Shown here in pieces: positions 9,528 to 20,574 of a DNA stretch of 64,000 nt. Both the position numbers and the translations under genes were made by a program. The notes beneath the pieces were generated by a model. It did no database searches and was not told the DNA's origin. It was given only the letters and a program-made list of their open reading frames with translations. Within the stretch, counting starts at the first letter, position 1, and each line of letters opens with the position of its first letter. The stretch is from Alviniconcha marisindica (Eukaryota; Mollusca; Gastropoda; Provannidae). The stretch is taken from assembly GCA_018857735.1 (NCBI GenBank), contig JABMCL010001339.1:1-64000 (forward strand), written 5' to 3'.

Positions 9528-12165
9528 GGGTCATTCTCCTGAAAACTGGACCACGTTCAAGGCATAAAGACTTAGTTTACCCTACCGTGGCCTGTGCGCT
9601 CAGTGGAGTAGTGGTCAGTGAGGCTTCTCGTTTCGTCGCGCTCTGCTGCAGACCGTGTCGGACTGGGATTGCGTATCGAGACAAGCTGATGGTGTCGTAC
9701 CTTTTACCAATTTTTTCTTAACGAAAGGAGTAAGTATGGGCGTTCTTCGGGGATCAGTGATCGCCCCCCCTGTTGTTCAACATCATGGTCCACGACGTGG
9801 ACACAGCAGTGAAGGGAAAGGTAGTGCTGACCATGTACGCTGACGACTTGGCGATATGGACGGACACCCATATCAGACGTCTCCACACAAACAGCTCGTG
9901 TGTGAAACACAGCATGAAACTGTTCCAGGAAGCTGTGGACGGGGTGGTCCACTTTATGAAAGTAAATGGATTCGCTCTTTCTTCCCAGAAAACAGTGTTC
10001 GTCCCATTCCACACCAACACCTCTCAGAACACGGAGGTGCACATCAGGGTGAACGGGCAGAGCATCTTTGCATCGAAAGAAGTTAAGTACCTGGGTGTAC
10101 ACTTCACTCGCTGGGGGCGTACGAACCAGCAGGTCGCGCACAACGCGCGGAACGCCTCCCGAGCCCTCAACGTGATCAAGGTGCTATCTGCTCAGCCCTG
10201 GGCCAACACCCCCAAGTTCCTCGTGAACGTGGTGCGGGCCCTGGTGCGCTCACGCCTGTCGTACGGACTGGAAGCCATGCCCCACCTATCGAAAACGGGC
10301 CTCGGCCGTCTCACCGCCATAGAGGTGCGCGGCCTGCGACTGGCCCTCGGGCTGCCGCAGTCCGTGCCGCAGTGCCTGGTGTACAGAGAGGCCGGGCTCC
10401 TCCCGTTCCGTCGCCACATCCAGCTCATCTGTAGTAAGTATGTTTTTAGATGCCAGACTGTCGACAACTCCACCGTCGACGAGATAACTACTGCCTTCCG
10501 AAACCCCTCCCAACTCCAGTCCTACCCCCCATCTGTGACCTGGTCTGCGACCTGGTCCGGAGCGCAGGACTGGATGGTGTTGAGGTGGCGACGAGGCCGA
10601 TGCATCCCTATCCACCTTGGCTCCTGGAACGTGCGCACGTTGAGGTGGACATGGAAGAAGGACCAGAATCCACTCGTTCTAGCAGTCACAGCTAGGCTAT
10701 GCCTGGAAGAAAAGTACCAACACCACCTGAAGATCTTCACTCCCGGAGCTGCCTTTGTGATCCCAGAGTTCAACAACCTCACACACTCCTATTCACTACC
10801 CGCAGTGTCGGTCTTCACCGCTGAGCTGTTGGCTATCTCCATGGCCCTGCAACACATCAGCGCGATACCAGTCGTTATCTGCAGCGACTCCAAGGCGGCG
10901 CTGGCAGCCATCAAGTCCGACTCTCAAAACGCACGGGAGGATCTTGTGCGTGAGATCGCGACAACCACCCATCAGCTGATCACCCGCGGTACGGAAGTTC
11001 GCTTTCAGTGGGTACCAGCGCCTCTTTTTGGAAACGAGAAGGCGGATAGAGCAGCAAAAAGAGGAGCCAAGGGAGTTGACTCCTCGACTGTGACGATGAA
11101 AATCGGCCTGGCCGACATATATGCGGAACTAAACAAGCAGGCGTGGAAGCAGTGGGGAAGGAGTTCCACTCAATGGCCACGGCCTGGAGAGCCGACCTAC
11201 ATAGCTCGCATCATGCATCGTCTGCACGTGGGCGTCTGCACGTGGGCGTCTGGAGATGCATGTGCGTACCGACGAAGTGTGAGTGTGAGATGAGCGTCTC
11301 GTGATGTTCTCCTGCACTTCATGTTCAGACCACTTCCAGCCTCTGACTGGGAAACTACGCAGCGTGGGACTGCCCCTGTGTACAAAAAGCCTGGCAGTGT
11401 GCGATCAGCGTGAAGGATGGAGCCTCTTACGGGCTGCAGCCAGACTGGTCTACACCTGTCCACTGGCAGCCTACCTGTAGTATGTGGGACCACCGGCTAC
11501 GTTCAACGCTTTCCCGCAGCTCGGGTTAATCCCGGCGGCGGAGGAAGGGGCGAACGTCCCTGTGTTTCCCGCACCCAGTTCTAGTCTGCTGGACCTGATT
11601 CCAGCGACCACCACAAATGTATGCTTGCATACCCAAGTGTTTTTAGCCGCCTGACTACAGGCCTCGATTTTACTACAAGTGTATTGAAACTACCATGTGC
11701 GTCTTCGACGTTTTTAACTGTAAATACTGTGTGTGCCGATTGTACATATTACATGTTGGTGCAGCCCGCCGACATAACCTTGCAAGGTTTTTCATCTGCA
11801 GCCCAGTTTTTAACTGTAAATAGTGGACGACGATCTTTTTAACCGGACCCCTAGCGTGCTGCCCAGTTCTACGAGTGAATGCCCCAGTACAGCCAAGACG
11901 ACCCAGCACCCTGACCCCAGTATTGATCCGCAGGTGGACACATCTCATCTCTCCCCTCACCCCTCATTCCCCCTTTGTTCCAGCGACCTCATATCCCGAT
12001 CCAAATATTGATCCGCAAGTGGACCAAGCTTTCTTCGCTCCCCATCCCCCCCGTCTCCCCCATGATCTAACTATGATATATCCAAGTCAAGCTTACTTTA
12101 TAGATTGTCCCTAATATGCTTTTAGCATCTGAGGACATTAAGCAAAAACTCAACAACAACAAAGG
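9528..12165 (+). mobile_element. Terminal array unit with full LINE 3' UTR
   Basis: Up to 11,731 this matches the other units apart from small indels: an extra C near 9769, one base lost near 10,527, six lost near 11,022 and one near 11,156. Where other units jump back to the leader motif, this copy instead continues into the LINE 3' UTR, matching 20,815-21,280. It ends in the tail GTCCCTAATATGC...GAGGACATTAAGCA (12,106-12,145) followed by CAACAACAAC. It is therefore the true 3' end of the insertion that carries the array. Confidence 0.88.
9773..11293 (+). pseudogene. RT half fused in frame to RNase H (terminal unit)
   Basis: This 506-codon frame starts just after the extra C near 9769. It reads RT (YADD at 9836-9847), the thumb, then passes straight into RNase H, because a one-base loss near 10,527 merges the two frames that are separate in units 1-4. 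RNase H still lacks its first Asp, and the GNEKAD block is altered (VPAPLFGNEKAD). The upstream motif-B segment (from the ATG at 9736) is out of frame. The indels sit in homopolymers and may be sequencing errors. Confidence 0.8.
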
Positions 12166-12380
12166 CAGCGTCCCTTTCCCCCCAGTGTCCCTGCAGAGGC
12201 AGGTTGGTTGCTTTGCCCGGTTTCATGTGTTCATCTCAGGGGAGAGCCTTACACTGTTTCCTGGTTGGTGTACAAATAAAAGTTATGTATGCAACCTCTG
12301 ACTTGTGTCTTCTTCATTTATGCTTCCCTCACCCCACACCACTCCCTACACATGATACATACATTTATATATATTACGAA
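12166..12380. other. Unique sequence with candidate poly(A) signal
   Basis: No coding similarity recognised. An AATAAA at 12,275-12,280 is followed by a T/G-rich stretch (TGTGTCTTCTTC), the usual layout of an animal polyadenylation site. It could belong to the LINE read-through or to an unrelated transcript; there is no upstream gene in view to choose between them. Confidence 0.35.
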
Positions 12381-12497
12381 CGCACGCACTCACGCACGCA
12401 CGCACGCACACACACACACCACACACACAAAACACACACACACACACACACGACACACACACACACACACACCCCAAAACCAAAACACACACACTGA

Positions 12498-12528
<31 letters not shown>

Positions 12529-12585
12529 CACCACACACACACAACACACACACACACCCAACACACACAACCACCCTATATCCAA
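12380..12585. repeat. Imperfect (CA)n / (CGCA)n microsatellite
   Basis: A run of CGCA units (ACGCACGCACGC) grades into CA repeats interrupted by CC and AA. All open frames here are artefacts of the dinucleotide repeat. Confidence 0.95.
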
Positions 12586-12743
12586 TCCACCCTCTCTCTC
12601 TTTAAGTCGCAAATTCTTTTCTGACTAGCTTCTTTTGTCTAATGTCGTCATATAAACGGATGTAGAAAACATTGTAAAAGGATGTCCAGGGATCAAATTC
12701 AAAAGCAACCGAGAGTTTGGTCTGTACAAGGAGGTGCCACACA

Positions 12744-12833
12744 TTCATACACACACACAAAACGTCGCACGCACGCAAACACACACACGCACGCACGAAC
12801 ACACACACACTTTCACTGTGACACACACACACT

Positions 12834-12874
<41 letters not shown>

Positions 12875-12911
12875 CACAACACACACACACACACACACAC
12901 AACACCACTGA

Positions 12912-12988
<77 letters not shown>
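12744..12988. repeat. Imperfect (CA)n microsatellite
   Basis: CA repeats with short interruptions (TTTCACTGTGACAC, CCCCACAAC), then a pure CA run of roughly 65 bases at 12,923-12,988. About 155 bp of unrecognised unique sequence separates it from the previous microsatellite. Confidence 0.95.
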
Positions 12989-12992
<4 letters not shown>

Positions 12993-13062
12993 ACTACACT
13001 ATTTTCAATCGCTCTGTTTCCCTATCTCCGCCACCCGAGAAATGTTTAAGGTACCTGCGTCA

Positions 13063-13370
13063 GAGTAACGTGTGTTTCTCATGGCGTGCCACCGGGTGGT
13101 AGGTTTTGTTTTTGTTTGTTTTTCTCTGTTGTTATTATTTTTATTTTTATAGTGTTTGAAATATTTCCTAGCAATAGCATCGGATCCCGCTGAGCCGAGA
13201 AAACTTCGTCACCCCGACACCGTGCACCTCAGTCCATCCCCTGAGCATGATTATAAAGGGCGCGGGCCTCACTATCCCGGGGAGTTTTTATCCAGCCCAA
13301 AGAACTTGAAAACAAAAATTGAAATGATTCACAAAAACCTCATTTAAATCGCCCAAACCAATAGACGAAC
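13063..13370 (+). mobile_element. TTAA-element family, fragment D
   Basis: This aligns by eye with the internal right part of the TTAA-flanked elements, for example 55,119-55,420 and 44,795-45,070: GTAACGTGTGTTTCT, a T-rich run, GTTTGAAATATTTCCT, AGCATCGGATC, CACCTCAGTCCATC and GAGCATGATTA. It has extra G/C and A runs relative to the other copies. Neither terminus is present. About 60 bp of unclassified sequence ending GCATGGACCTGTATATAC leads to the LINE. Confidence 0.75.
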
Positions 13371-13428
13371 TTGGGAAATCCAGGGGACTGCACTGGGTAA
13401 AAGCCTAGGGGCATGGACCTGTATATAC

Positions 13429-14655
13429 GGGTCATTCTCCTGAAAACTGGACCACTTAAGGCAAAAAGGGCTTAGTTTACCCTACCGTGGCCTGTGCGTT
13501 CAGTGGAGTAGTGGTCAGTGAGGCTTCTCGTTTCGTCGCGCTCTGCTGCAGACCGTGTCGGACTGGGATTGCGTATCGAGACAAGCTGATGGTGTCGTAC
13601 CTTTTACCAATTTTTTCTTAACGAACGATTTTTGTATTATGTTCTCGGGTGGCTCTCGTTCCCCTGAGAGCATTTTGGGCATTAATTAGAAACTTTTTCC
13701 CAATTTTTTGCGTTTTACTTTCAAACTTTGCAGGGGGTTTCACCCGGGCCTTTAAAACTGTATCTGTGTTGTGCCCCCCAATTGTTTAAGCGACTTTGTA
13801 TCGTATTTTTTTTTGTGGCTGTGACTCCGTTTTATCCGTGCTGTTTTTTTGTGGCTGTGACTTCGCGTTTCCCCGTGTTTGGTTTTTCCCTTGAGGCTGT
13901 GTTTTCGGTGGTCCCTGTGCGGGTTGTGTTTTGGGTGTACTCCCCGTGTGTGGCCGAGGCTCCGTAAAAACGGGGTGTTGGTGTTTTGAGTGTGTTTTCC
14001 CCGCTGTGGTGTGCGTCAGTGTTCATCGATGATGATGAAGTGATGCTTTTTGCCCTCAGATGTTTTTTGCCCAATTGGGGGACAATTTTGCCCAAGGAAG
14101 CAGGGTCCCAAAAAATCTTTACGTCCAGGGAAAAACCAGAAGGTCGTTAGGGGGAAGGCCCCGGAAAACCGTTTTGGGGGTTTTTTCCCCGTTGGCCTCA
14201 GTGTTCATCGACGGTCCTCTCGCTTTTAAGCTCGTAGAGTCGTTCGGTGTTTTGGCGCGCTCGTCACGCCGTTCCGCCGGTGGGTGAGCCCAACAGTGTT
14301 ATCCACAGCTGCCCCCTGTGAGGCAACTGGGTGGGGCTGGGTTTGGCAGTAACTCCAGAGAGTTCTCTTTGTTCGTGTCAGCTGTGTTCCTTTGTGCTGT
14401 AACTGTGGTGTGCGACTCCGAAGCCTGTGTTTTGAAGCGTGTATACAGTACGTCGTGTATTTGAGTGGGGCCCTTTGTTCCTTCTTTTTAGATAGCTTTG
14501 TTGACTGTGGTGAGTAGTTATTGTGTGAGGGTGGTGCGGGGGGGAATTGTTTTTTTTCGCTGGACATCAGTGTGCGAGCGTTTCTGTGGTTGTGGCGACA
14601 AGCTCTACCCACTGGGTAGAGCCATATTTCCAAGCAGCCCTCCTTCCGCTAGGGA
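13429..14655 (+). other. LINE 5' leader
   Basis: Positions 13,429-13,625 match the array leader closely, then the two diverge at ACGAA. The rest is T- and G-rich, with repeated phrases such as TTTTTGTGGCTGTGACT (13,808 and 13,848) and CAGTGTTCATCGA (14,019 and 14,198). No coding sequence was recognised. LINEs of this type carry an internal promoter in the leader. GGGTCATTC contains TCATTC, which fits the animal initiator consensus, but promoter function is inference. Confidence 0.6.
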
Positions 14656-16776
14656 ATGGAGGAACACCAGAAGGACCCCCCCTCCAGGGAAGAACCGGGG
14701 GGGGCCGGGGGAACCCTGGGGAGAGAGCCGGCAGAACCTGGCAGCAAACCCCCCCAGAGCCCGACAGAGGCTCCAAAGGACCTAAAGTCCAAATTTTTAT
14801 CACCCCTCGCAAGCGAGGAAAGAGACGGCTGTCAAGCGACAGCCCCAAACTCGGAGGGAGAGAGCCTGGACTCTCAAACTCCGCTCAAAATGACCAGAGT
14901 GGGAGAGGATGTGATGGCCGACACGGCTACCAACCGACACCATTATACCAGCCAGCCCAACCGACACCATTATACCGGCCGCCACCAGTGGGGAAGAAAA
15001 GCCCCCAACCGGCCAAGAAGCCGAAGACTGCACCAATAGTGCAGAAAACCAAGCCTGCCCCTAAACCGGGGCAGGAATACCCCTCCGGAAAACCGGACCA
15101 AAAATTCCGAAGCCAGCCCGACGGCAACTCCCGCAGGAAGCAATTCCAGCCGAGTACCCGGGCACCGGCTTTCGTGGACTTCCCGGTAGTAATCCACGAC
15201 CTCGGCGGGGGAATCGGCCAGGTTCGACAAGCTCGGACCATGGCACCGCAGCCAGCTTCTAAACAACGGGGTGGGGCAGTGCGCTCCATTAGGCCGCTTC
15301 CCCCCGGGGAAAGGTGGCTCATTGGATGCGCCACTGAGGCCCAGCAGAGCAAGCTGGCACGCCTGGACAAGCTGCCCGGGGGGATCCCCATAGGAGCCCG
15401 GATTCCACGACCCGTGGTGGGGGGAAGTAGGGGGGCCCCAATCCCCATGGGTGGCGACGAGCTGAAACTCGTAAGACAAGATCTGGAAGCGGGAGGGCAT
15501 CGCGTAGCAGGGGTCGCCAGACCAATAACCGCAAGCAGGAGCCCTCTCTTCCCCGTCAAGATCCCCCTGGAAGCAACGGAGTTGCCCAGTGAGGTATGGC
15601 TCGGGGCCACACCTTCCCCGGGTGGGGCCCTTTTGGCCGCCCCAGCGGGGGTGAGCCCCGGGAAAGCAACAGTGTCGAGAAAAGCAGACCCGCTGCTCCA
15701 AGGGCGGGAAAGGTTCGCACTCTCACGAGCAGTGCGACGCGCAGGTCTTCTCCTGCGTGAATTGCAATGGCCGCCACTCGGCGGCCTACAAGGGCTGCCC
15801 GGAAATGCAGATTCGCCAAAGGGCGAATCTGCTGAGGAGCAAGACCTACTTCCTTACAACGTCGCCATGCAGGGGGCCCCGCGACAAACTAAAACCCAAG
15901 GCTCCCCCCCCTGCACAGCCTGCCCCTACCGTAGTGGACAACTGCTGGTCGCGAGACCGGACAGCACCGTCCTCGCTCTCTGCGGACACTGGAATTCCGG
16001 TGTCGTACGCGGGGTAGCAGCAAAGGGGAGGCACGGCCAACAGGGGGCCCAGCAGGAAGAACCCCATCAACCCACGCCCGGGACAGAGCTCTCGGGCGGG
16101 CCAGAGCCCCAGACGGGAAACCCCAGTCTGTGGCAAAAGGAGGCCACTCTAAGGAAGTGACCGCCCTACTCGCCCGCCTCGATCAGCTCACCCGCTGGGA
16201 GAGACCGATCATCAGCCCGCTGGAGTCCACCCCTCCGATGACCCTGGAGTCACCTGACGGAGTGGAGGACTCCCTGACGGCGGACGACACCAAGGGGGAA
16301 GACAGCCCCAAAACCACCAAGAAAAGAAGGAGGAGGCGCAAGAAAAAGTCCCCCAAAAGGGCGTGGAGAAACAGGCTGCCCTCCAGTACCAGCTGGTCCT
16401 AGAGCAGCAAAAGAACCAGGCTCTGGAGAAAAAAATTTCCAAGAGCAGACCCCCAAAAACCGACGGGCTCACGACGGAACTGACCAAGTTACTGAACGAG
16501 ACCAACGTCGACCTACAGCAGGAGACACCGTCCTTCGACGGTTTCCTGTGGAAATTTTGGATTTGGGCTGGGGGACTGATTCAGGCCAAGCTGAGTGGGG
16601 ACTGCGCCCCCTTCCTGCGCACGCTCAGGGCCCTCTACAATGGTATGACGGGCCATAAAGGAAGAAACCCCCGGCGATGTCTCGCTCCCTCGACCTCCTT
16701 TTGGGTTTATGTCGGGGATGAGAGACTCGCTCGCAGACGGGAATTTGCCCGAGTCCATCGGCTGATGGATTCATAA
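14656..16776 (+). pseudogene. LINE ORF1, gag-like protein with CCHC zinc knuckles
   Basis: The likely start is ATG 14,656 (MEEHQKDPPSREEPGG). The Pro/Gly/Ser-rich N-terminus is followed, after frame changes, by a conserved core (FPVVIHDLGGG, VRSIRPLPPG, LIGCATEAQQSKLARLDKLP, ELKLVRQDLEAGGH). Knuckles follow near 15,690-15,800: a degraded one, RCSKGGKGSHSHEQC (second Cys replaced by Gly), then CVNCNGRHSAAYKGCP. A basic, coiled-coil-like C-terminus (KQAALQYQLVLEQQKNQALEK) ends at LMDS, stop 16,774-16,776. Family role: nucleic-acid binding and chaperoning in the LINE particle. At least three frame switches break the ORF. Confidence 0.8.
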
Positions 16777-16789
16777 GCGCAAACAACTG

Positions 16790-19700
16790 TGTTTTAACCC
16801 TGCCTTTAACATCACGTTCAATAGATTCACGGTTTGTCAGTGGAATTGTCGTTCCATCAACACCAACCTTGATCAACTTGTACAACACGTGTAAAACCCA
16901 TCAGTTTGAAGTCGTGTGTTTGCAGTCCCTGGCCTGCCCACCGGGTAACCTACCCAGACTGGAAGGGTATTACTCCCCGCCAGTCGTGGGTTTCCGGTCT
17001 CTCCGAGTGACAAGGTCATGGCCTGATTTTACATCAGAAAACAACGTCCTCTTTAGCAACGAACCGAACATCACAGGTCCCCCCCAACGGGTTTTACCTG
17101 GGAGTGGGGTTCGGGGTTCAAGGGCAGTTGGATTTCATGATTGTGAACTGCTACACCCCCCAGTCATGCACCAGTTTCGACTGGCTGACTGAGCTCGGAG
17201 GCAAAGGCAGATGCCTGGTCACTGGAGACTTCAACGTCCGGGACAGAAGCGGGGAAGCGGGATTACGAGTCCTCATCCCCCTCACTCACCGCCCAGATAG
17301 ACAACAGTGACTTCATCGTGTTGAACGATGGATCTTTCACCCGCATCCCGACCGCTCGGATCAGAGGCCGTCGGCTATCGACCTGACCCTCGTGACTCCC
17401 GACACAGCCAGCGGTGCGGAGTGGGAAGTAGGTGCGGATTCTTTGTCGTCCGACCACCTGCCCATCACAGTCAGCTTCGTTTTCTCAGCGAGAAGGAGAC
17501 TCCTGCTACCACCAGCAAGTACAACTACGACCTGGCCAACTGGGACTTGTTCAGGAGTCTTCGGGGAACCGCAGAGATAAACGTAGGCGATGCTGACCTC
17601 GACGAAGTGAACCGACGAATAGTCCCCCCATTCTTGAAGCCGCCAGGGAAGCTATACCGATGACCGGTGGTGGGCTGTCAGGGGCGAATAGCAACCCTTG
17701 GTGGAACAAAGAATGCGAGGAGGCTGTCAGAGTCAAACGGGTAATGTACAGGCACTACTCCAAAGACCAGAACGCCGAGACCAGAACGAATGAAAGCAGC
17801 CAACAGAGACTGCAACAAGATCATAGCACAGGCCAAGAAGGATCACTGGATAGCCTTCCGGATTCTATTTCGGCTGGGAAGGCGGACTTAGGATCTGTGT
17901 GGAAGAAGATCAGAAGAATGAAGCAGCAGTGCGGGTTTTTGATTTGACCCAACACGGCAGCACAAAGTACACCACGGCCCAGAGCAAAGCGGACGCTCTC
18001 GCGAAAGCTTTCGCTGAGGCCAGTGACACCGACAGTCTCCCGGCGGACAAGGGAACAATTCCGACGAGAGATGGAGGCTACCTTCACGCACCCGGTGCCA
18101 GACGACAGTTTTGGGGGTTAACAGCCCACTGACCTGCACCGAGCTAAGACGAGCCTTGGCTTCCATCAAGAAAGTCAAAGTCTCCACCGGGGTGGACACC
18201 GTCTCGTATCGGATGCTGAAAGAGGCCCCCGAGTCGTTTCTGAAGATCCTGCTGGATTTCTTCCAAAGATGCTGGGATGGGGGACAATCCCCGCCGGGTG
18301 GAAACACGCCATTGTCGTCCCCATCCACAAACACGGAAAAACCCAGGAAGGAGCTCGGCAGTTACAGACCCATCTCCCTGACATCCCACCTAGGGAAAGT
18401 GTACGAGCGGGGGATCAAGAAAACCCACTAGAATACCAATGTGAGTCAAAGAAAGTGTTTCCCGTGTGCCAGGCCGGCTTCCGACGGGGACGGGGTGTCA
18501 CAGACCACCTGGTGAAACTGGGTGAGCACGTCGGGAGGGAATAGGGAGGAGGAAAAGGGCCTACTGACGTGCTTCTTTGACATCTTCCCCTGCCTCGACC
18601 AGGTCTGGCACGCCAAGTTCTACAAAAATCGACAAGATCGGAATTTCCGGCAACATGTACAATTTCATCAGATCCTTCCTGAGCGACAGATCGATGCAGG
18701 TCAGGTGGAAGGGAGCCACGTCGACCACCAAAGGAGTAAGTATGGGCGTTCCTCAGGGATCAGTGATCGCCCCCCCGTTGTTCAACATCATGGTCCACGA
18801 CGTGGACACAGCAGTGAAGGGAAAGGTAGTGCTGACCATGTACGCTGACGACTTGGCGATATGGACGGACACCCATATCAGACGTCTCCACCCAAACAGC
18901 TCGTGTGTGAAACACAGCATGAAACTGTTCCAGGAAGCTGTGGACGGGGTGGTCCACTTTATGAAAGTAAATGGATTCGCTCTTTCTTCCCAGAAAACAG
19001 TGTTCGTCCCATTCCACACCAACACCTCTCAGAACACGGAGGTGCACATCAGGGTGAACGGGCAGAGCATCTTTGCATCGAAAGAAGTTAAGTACCTGGG
19101 TGTACACTTCACTCGCTGGGGGCGTACGAACCCAGCAGGTTTGCGCACAACGCGCGGAAAAAACCCCCCGAGCCCTCAACCTGATCAAGGTGCTAGCTCA
19201 GCCCTGGGGCCCAAAAAAAAACCCAAAATTTCCCCGTGAACGTGGTGCGGGCCCTGGTGCGCTCACGCCTGTCGTACGGACTGGAAGCCATGCCCCACCT
19301 ATCGAAAACGGGCCTCGCCCGTCTCACCGCCATAGAGGTGGCGGCCTGCGACTGGCCCTCGGGCTGCCGCAGTCCGTGCCGCAGTGCCTGGTGTACAGAG
19401 AGGCCGGGCTCCTCCCGTTCCGTCGCCAAAATCCAGCTCATCTGTAGTAAGTATGTTTTTAGATCCCCGACTGTCGACAACTCCACCGTCGACGAGATAA
19501 CTACTGCCTTCCGAAACCCCTCCCAACTCCAGTCCCACTCCTCCATCTGTGACCTGGTCTGCGACCTGGTCCGGAGCCGGGACTGGATGGTGTTGAGGTG
19601 GCGACGAGGCCGATGCATCCCTATCCACCTTGGCTCCTGGAACGTGCGCACGTTGAGGTGGACATGGAAGAAGGACCAGAATCCACTCGTTCTAGCAGTC

Positions 19701-20574
19701 ACAGCTAGGCTATGCCTGGAAGAAAAGTACCAACACCACCTGAAGATCTTCACTGACGGTTCTGTGATGGAGGATGGTGCAGCTGGAGCTGCCCTTTTGT
19801 CCCAGATTTTAACAACCTCACACACTCCTATTTTACTCCCGCATGTCGGTCTTCAACCCCTGAGCTGTTTGGGTTCTCCATGGCCCGCAAAATCAGGGGC
19901 GATACCAGTCGTTATCTGCAGCGACTCCAAGGCGGCGCTGGCAGCCATCAAGTCCGACTCTCAAAACCACGGGAGGATCTTGTGCGTGAGATCGCGACAA
20001 CCACCCATCAGCTGATCACCCGCGGTACGGAAGTTCGCTTTCAGTGGGTACCAGCGCACGTCTGCCTCTCTGGAAACGAGAAGGCGGATAGAGCAGCAAA
20101 AAGAGGAGCCAAGGGAGTTGACTCCTCGACTGTGACGATGAAAATCGGCCTGGCCGACGTATTTGCGGAACTAAACAAGCAGGCGTGGAAGCAGTGGGAG
20201 AAGGAGTTCCACTCAATGGCCACGGGCCCAAAGGGGTGGGACGATACCTCTCCCCCCTGCCGGGCAGGAGTCTTCTTCCCTGGAGAGCCGACCTACATAG
20301 CTCGCATCATGCATCGTCTGCACGTGGGCGTCTGCAGATGCATGTGCGTACCGACGAAGTGTGAGTGTGAGATGAGCGTCTCGTTTCACCACGTGATGTT
20401 CTCCTGCACCTTTATGTTCAGACCACTTCCAGCCTCTGACTGGGAAACTACGCAGCGTGGGACTGCCCCTGTGTAAAAAAAAACCTGGCAGTGTGCGATC
20501 AGCGTGAAGGATGGAGCCTCTTACGGGCTGCAGCCAGACTGGTCTACACCTGTCCACTGGCAGCCTACCTGTAG
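16790..20574 (+). pseudogene. LINE ORF2: endonuclease, reverse transcriptase, RNase H
   Basis: Endonuclease blocks: QWNCRS (16,838-16,855), VTGDFNV (GDFNV 17,224-17,238) and SDHLPI (17,449-17,466) are the APE-type motifs that nick target DNA. RT blocks: YRPISL (~18,362), QAGFRRGR (~18,469), FFDI with the motif-A Asp (18,579-18,581), QGSVIAPPLFNIMV (~18,755) and YADD (18,841-18,852). RNase H blocks: FTDGS (19,749-19,763, catalytic Asp present), VICSDSKAALA and GNEKADRAAK. A Cys/His tail (CECEMSVSFHHVMFSC) leads to the end at CPLAAYL, stop 20,572-20,574. No clear ATG marks the start, which lies close to the ORF1 stop. More than ten frame changes occur, so no continuous protein is encoded. Confidence 0.85.

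Larger units (their letters stand above)
1..11731 (+). repeat. Tandem array of 2,210-bp LINE-derived units
   Basis: The first bases of the window recur at 2211, 4421, 6631 and 8841, exactly 2,210 bp apart, and again at 11,045 in a slightly altered last unit. The array has a partial unit at the left edge, four complete near-identical units and one terminal unit. The only differences I found among the central units are single bases: a GGG/GCG change near 2055 and a T/C change near 7147. Each unit is a leader (as at 13,429-13,625) joined to the RT C-terminal half, RNase H and proximal 3' UTR of the LINE found whole at 13.4-21.3 kb. The array runs off the left edge, so copy number is unknown. Confidence 0.95.

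Noticed and set aside
12346..12985. Long open frames rich in Cys-Val or Thr-His
   Set aside because: They are translations of CA/GT microsatellites; similar artefacts occur at 38,197, 46,228, 58,988 and 59,906.
14927..15701. Minus-strand frames of 227 and 243 codons opposite ORF1
   Set aside because: GC-rich shadow frames of the gag-like ORF1; the zinc knuckles and conserved blocks read on the + strand.
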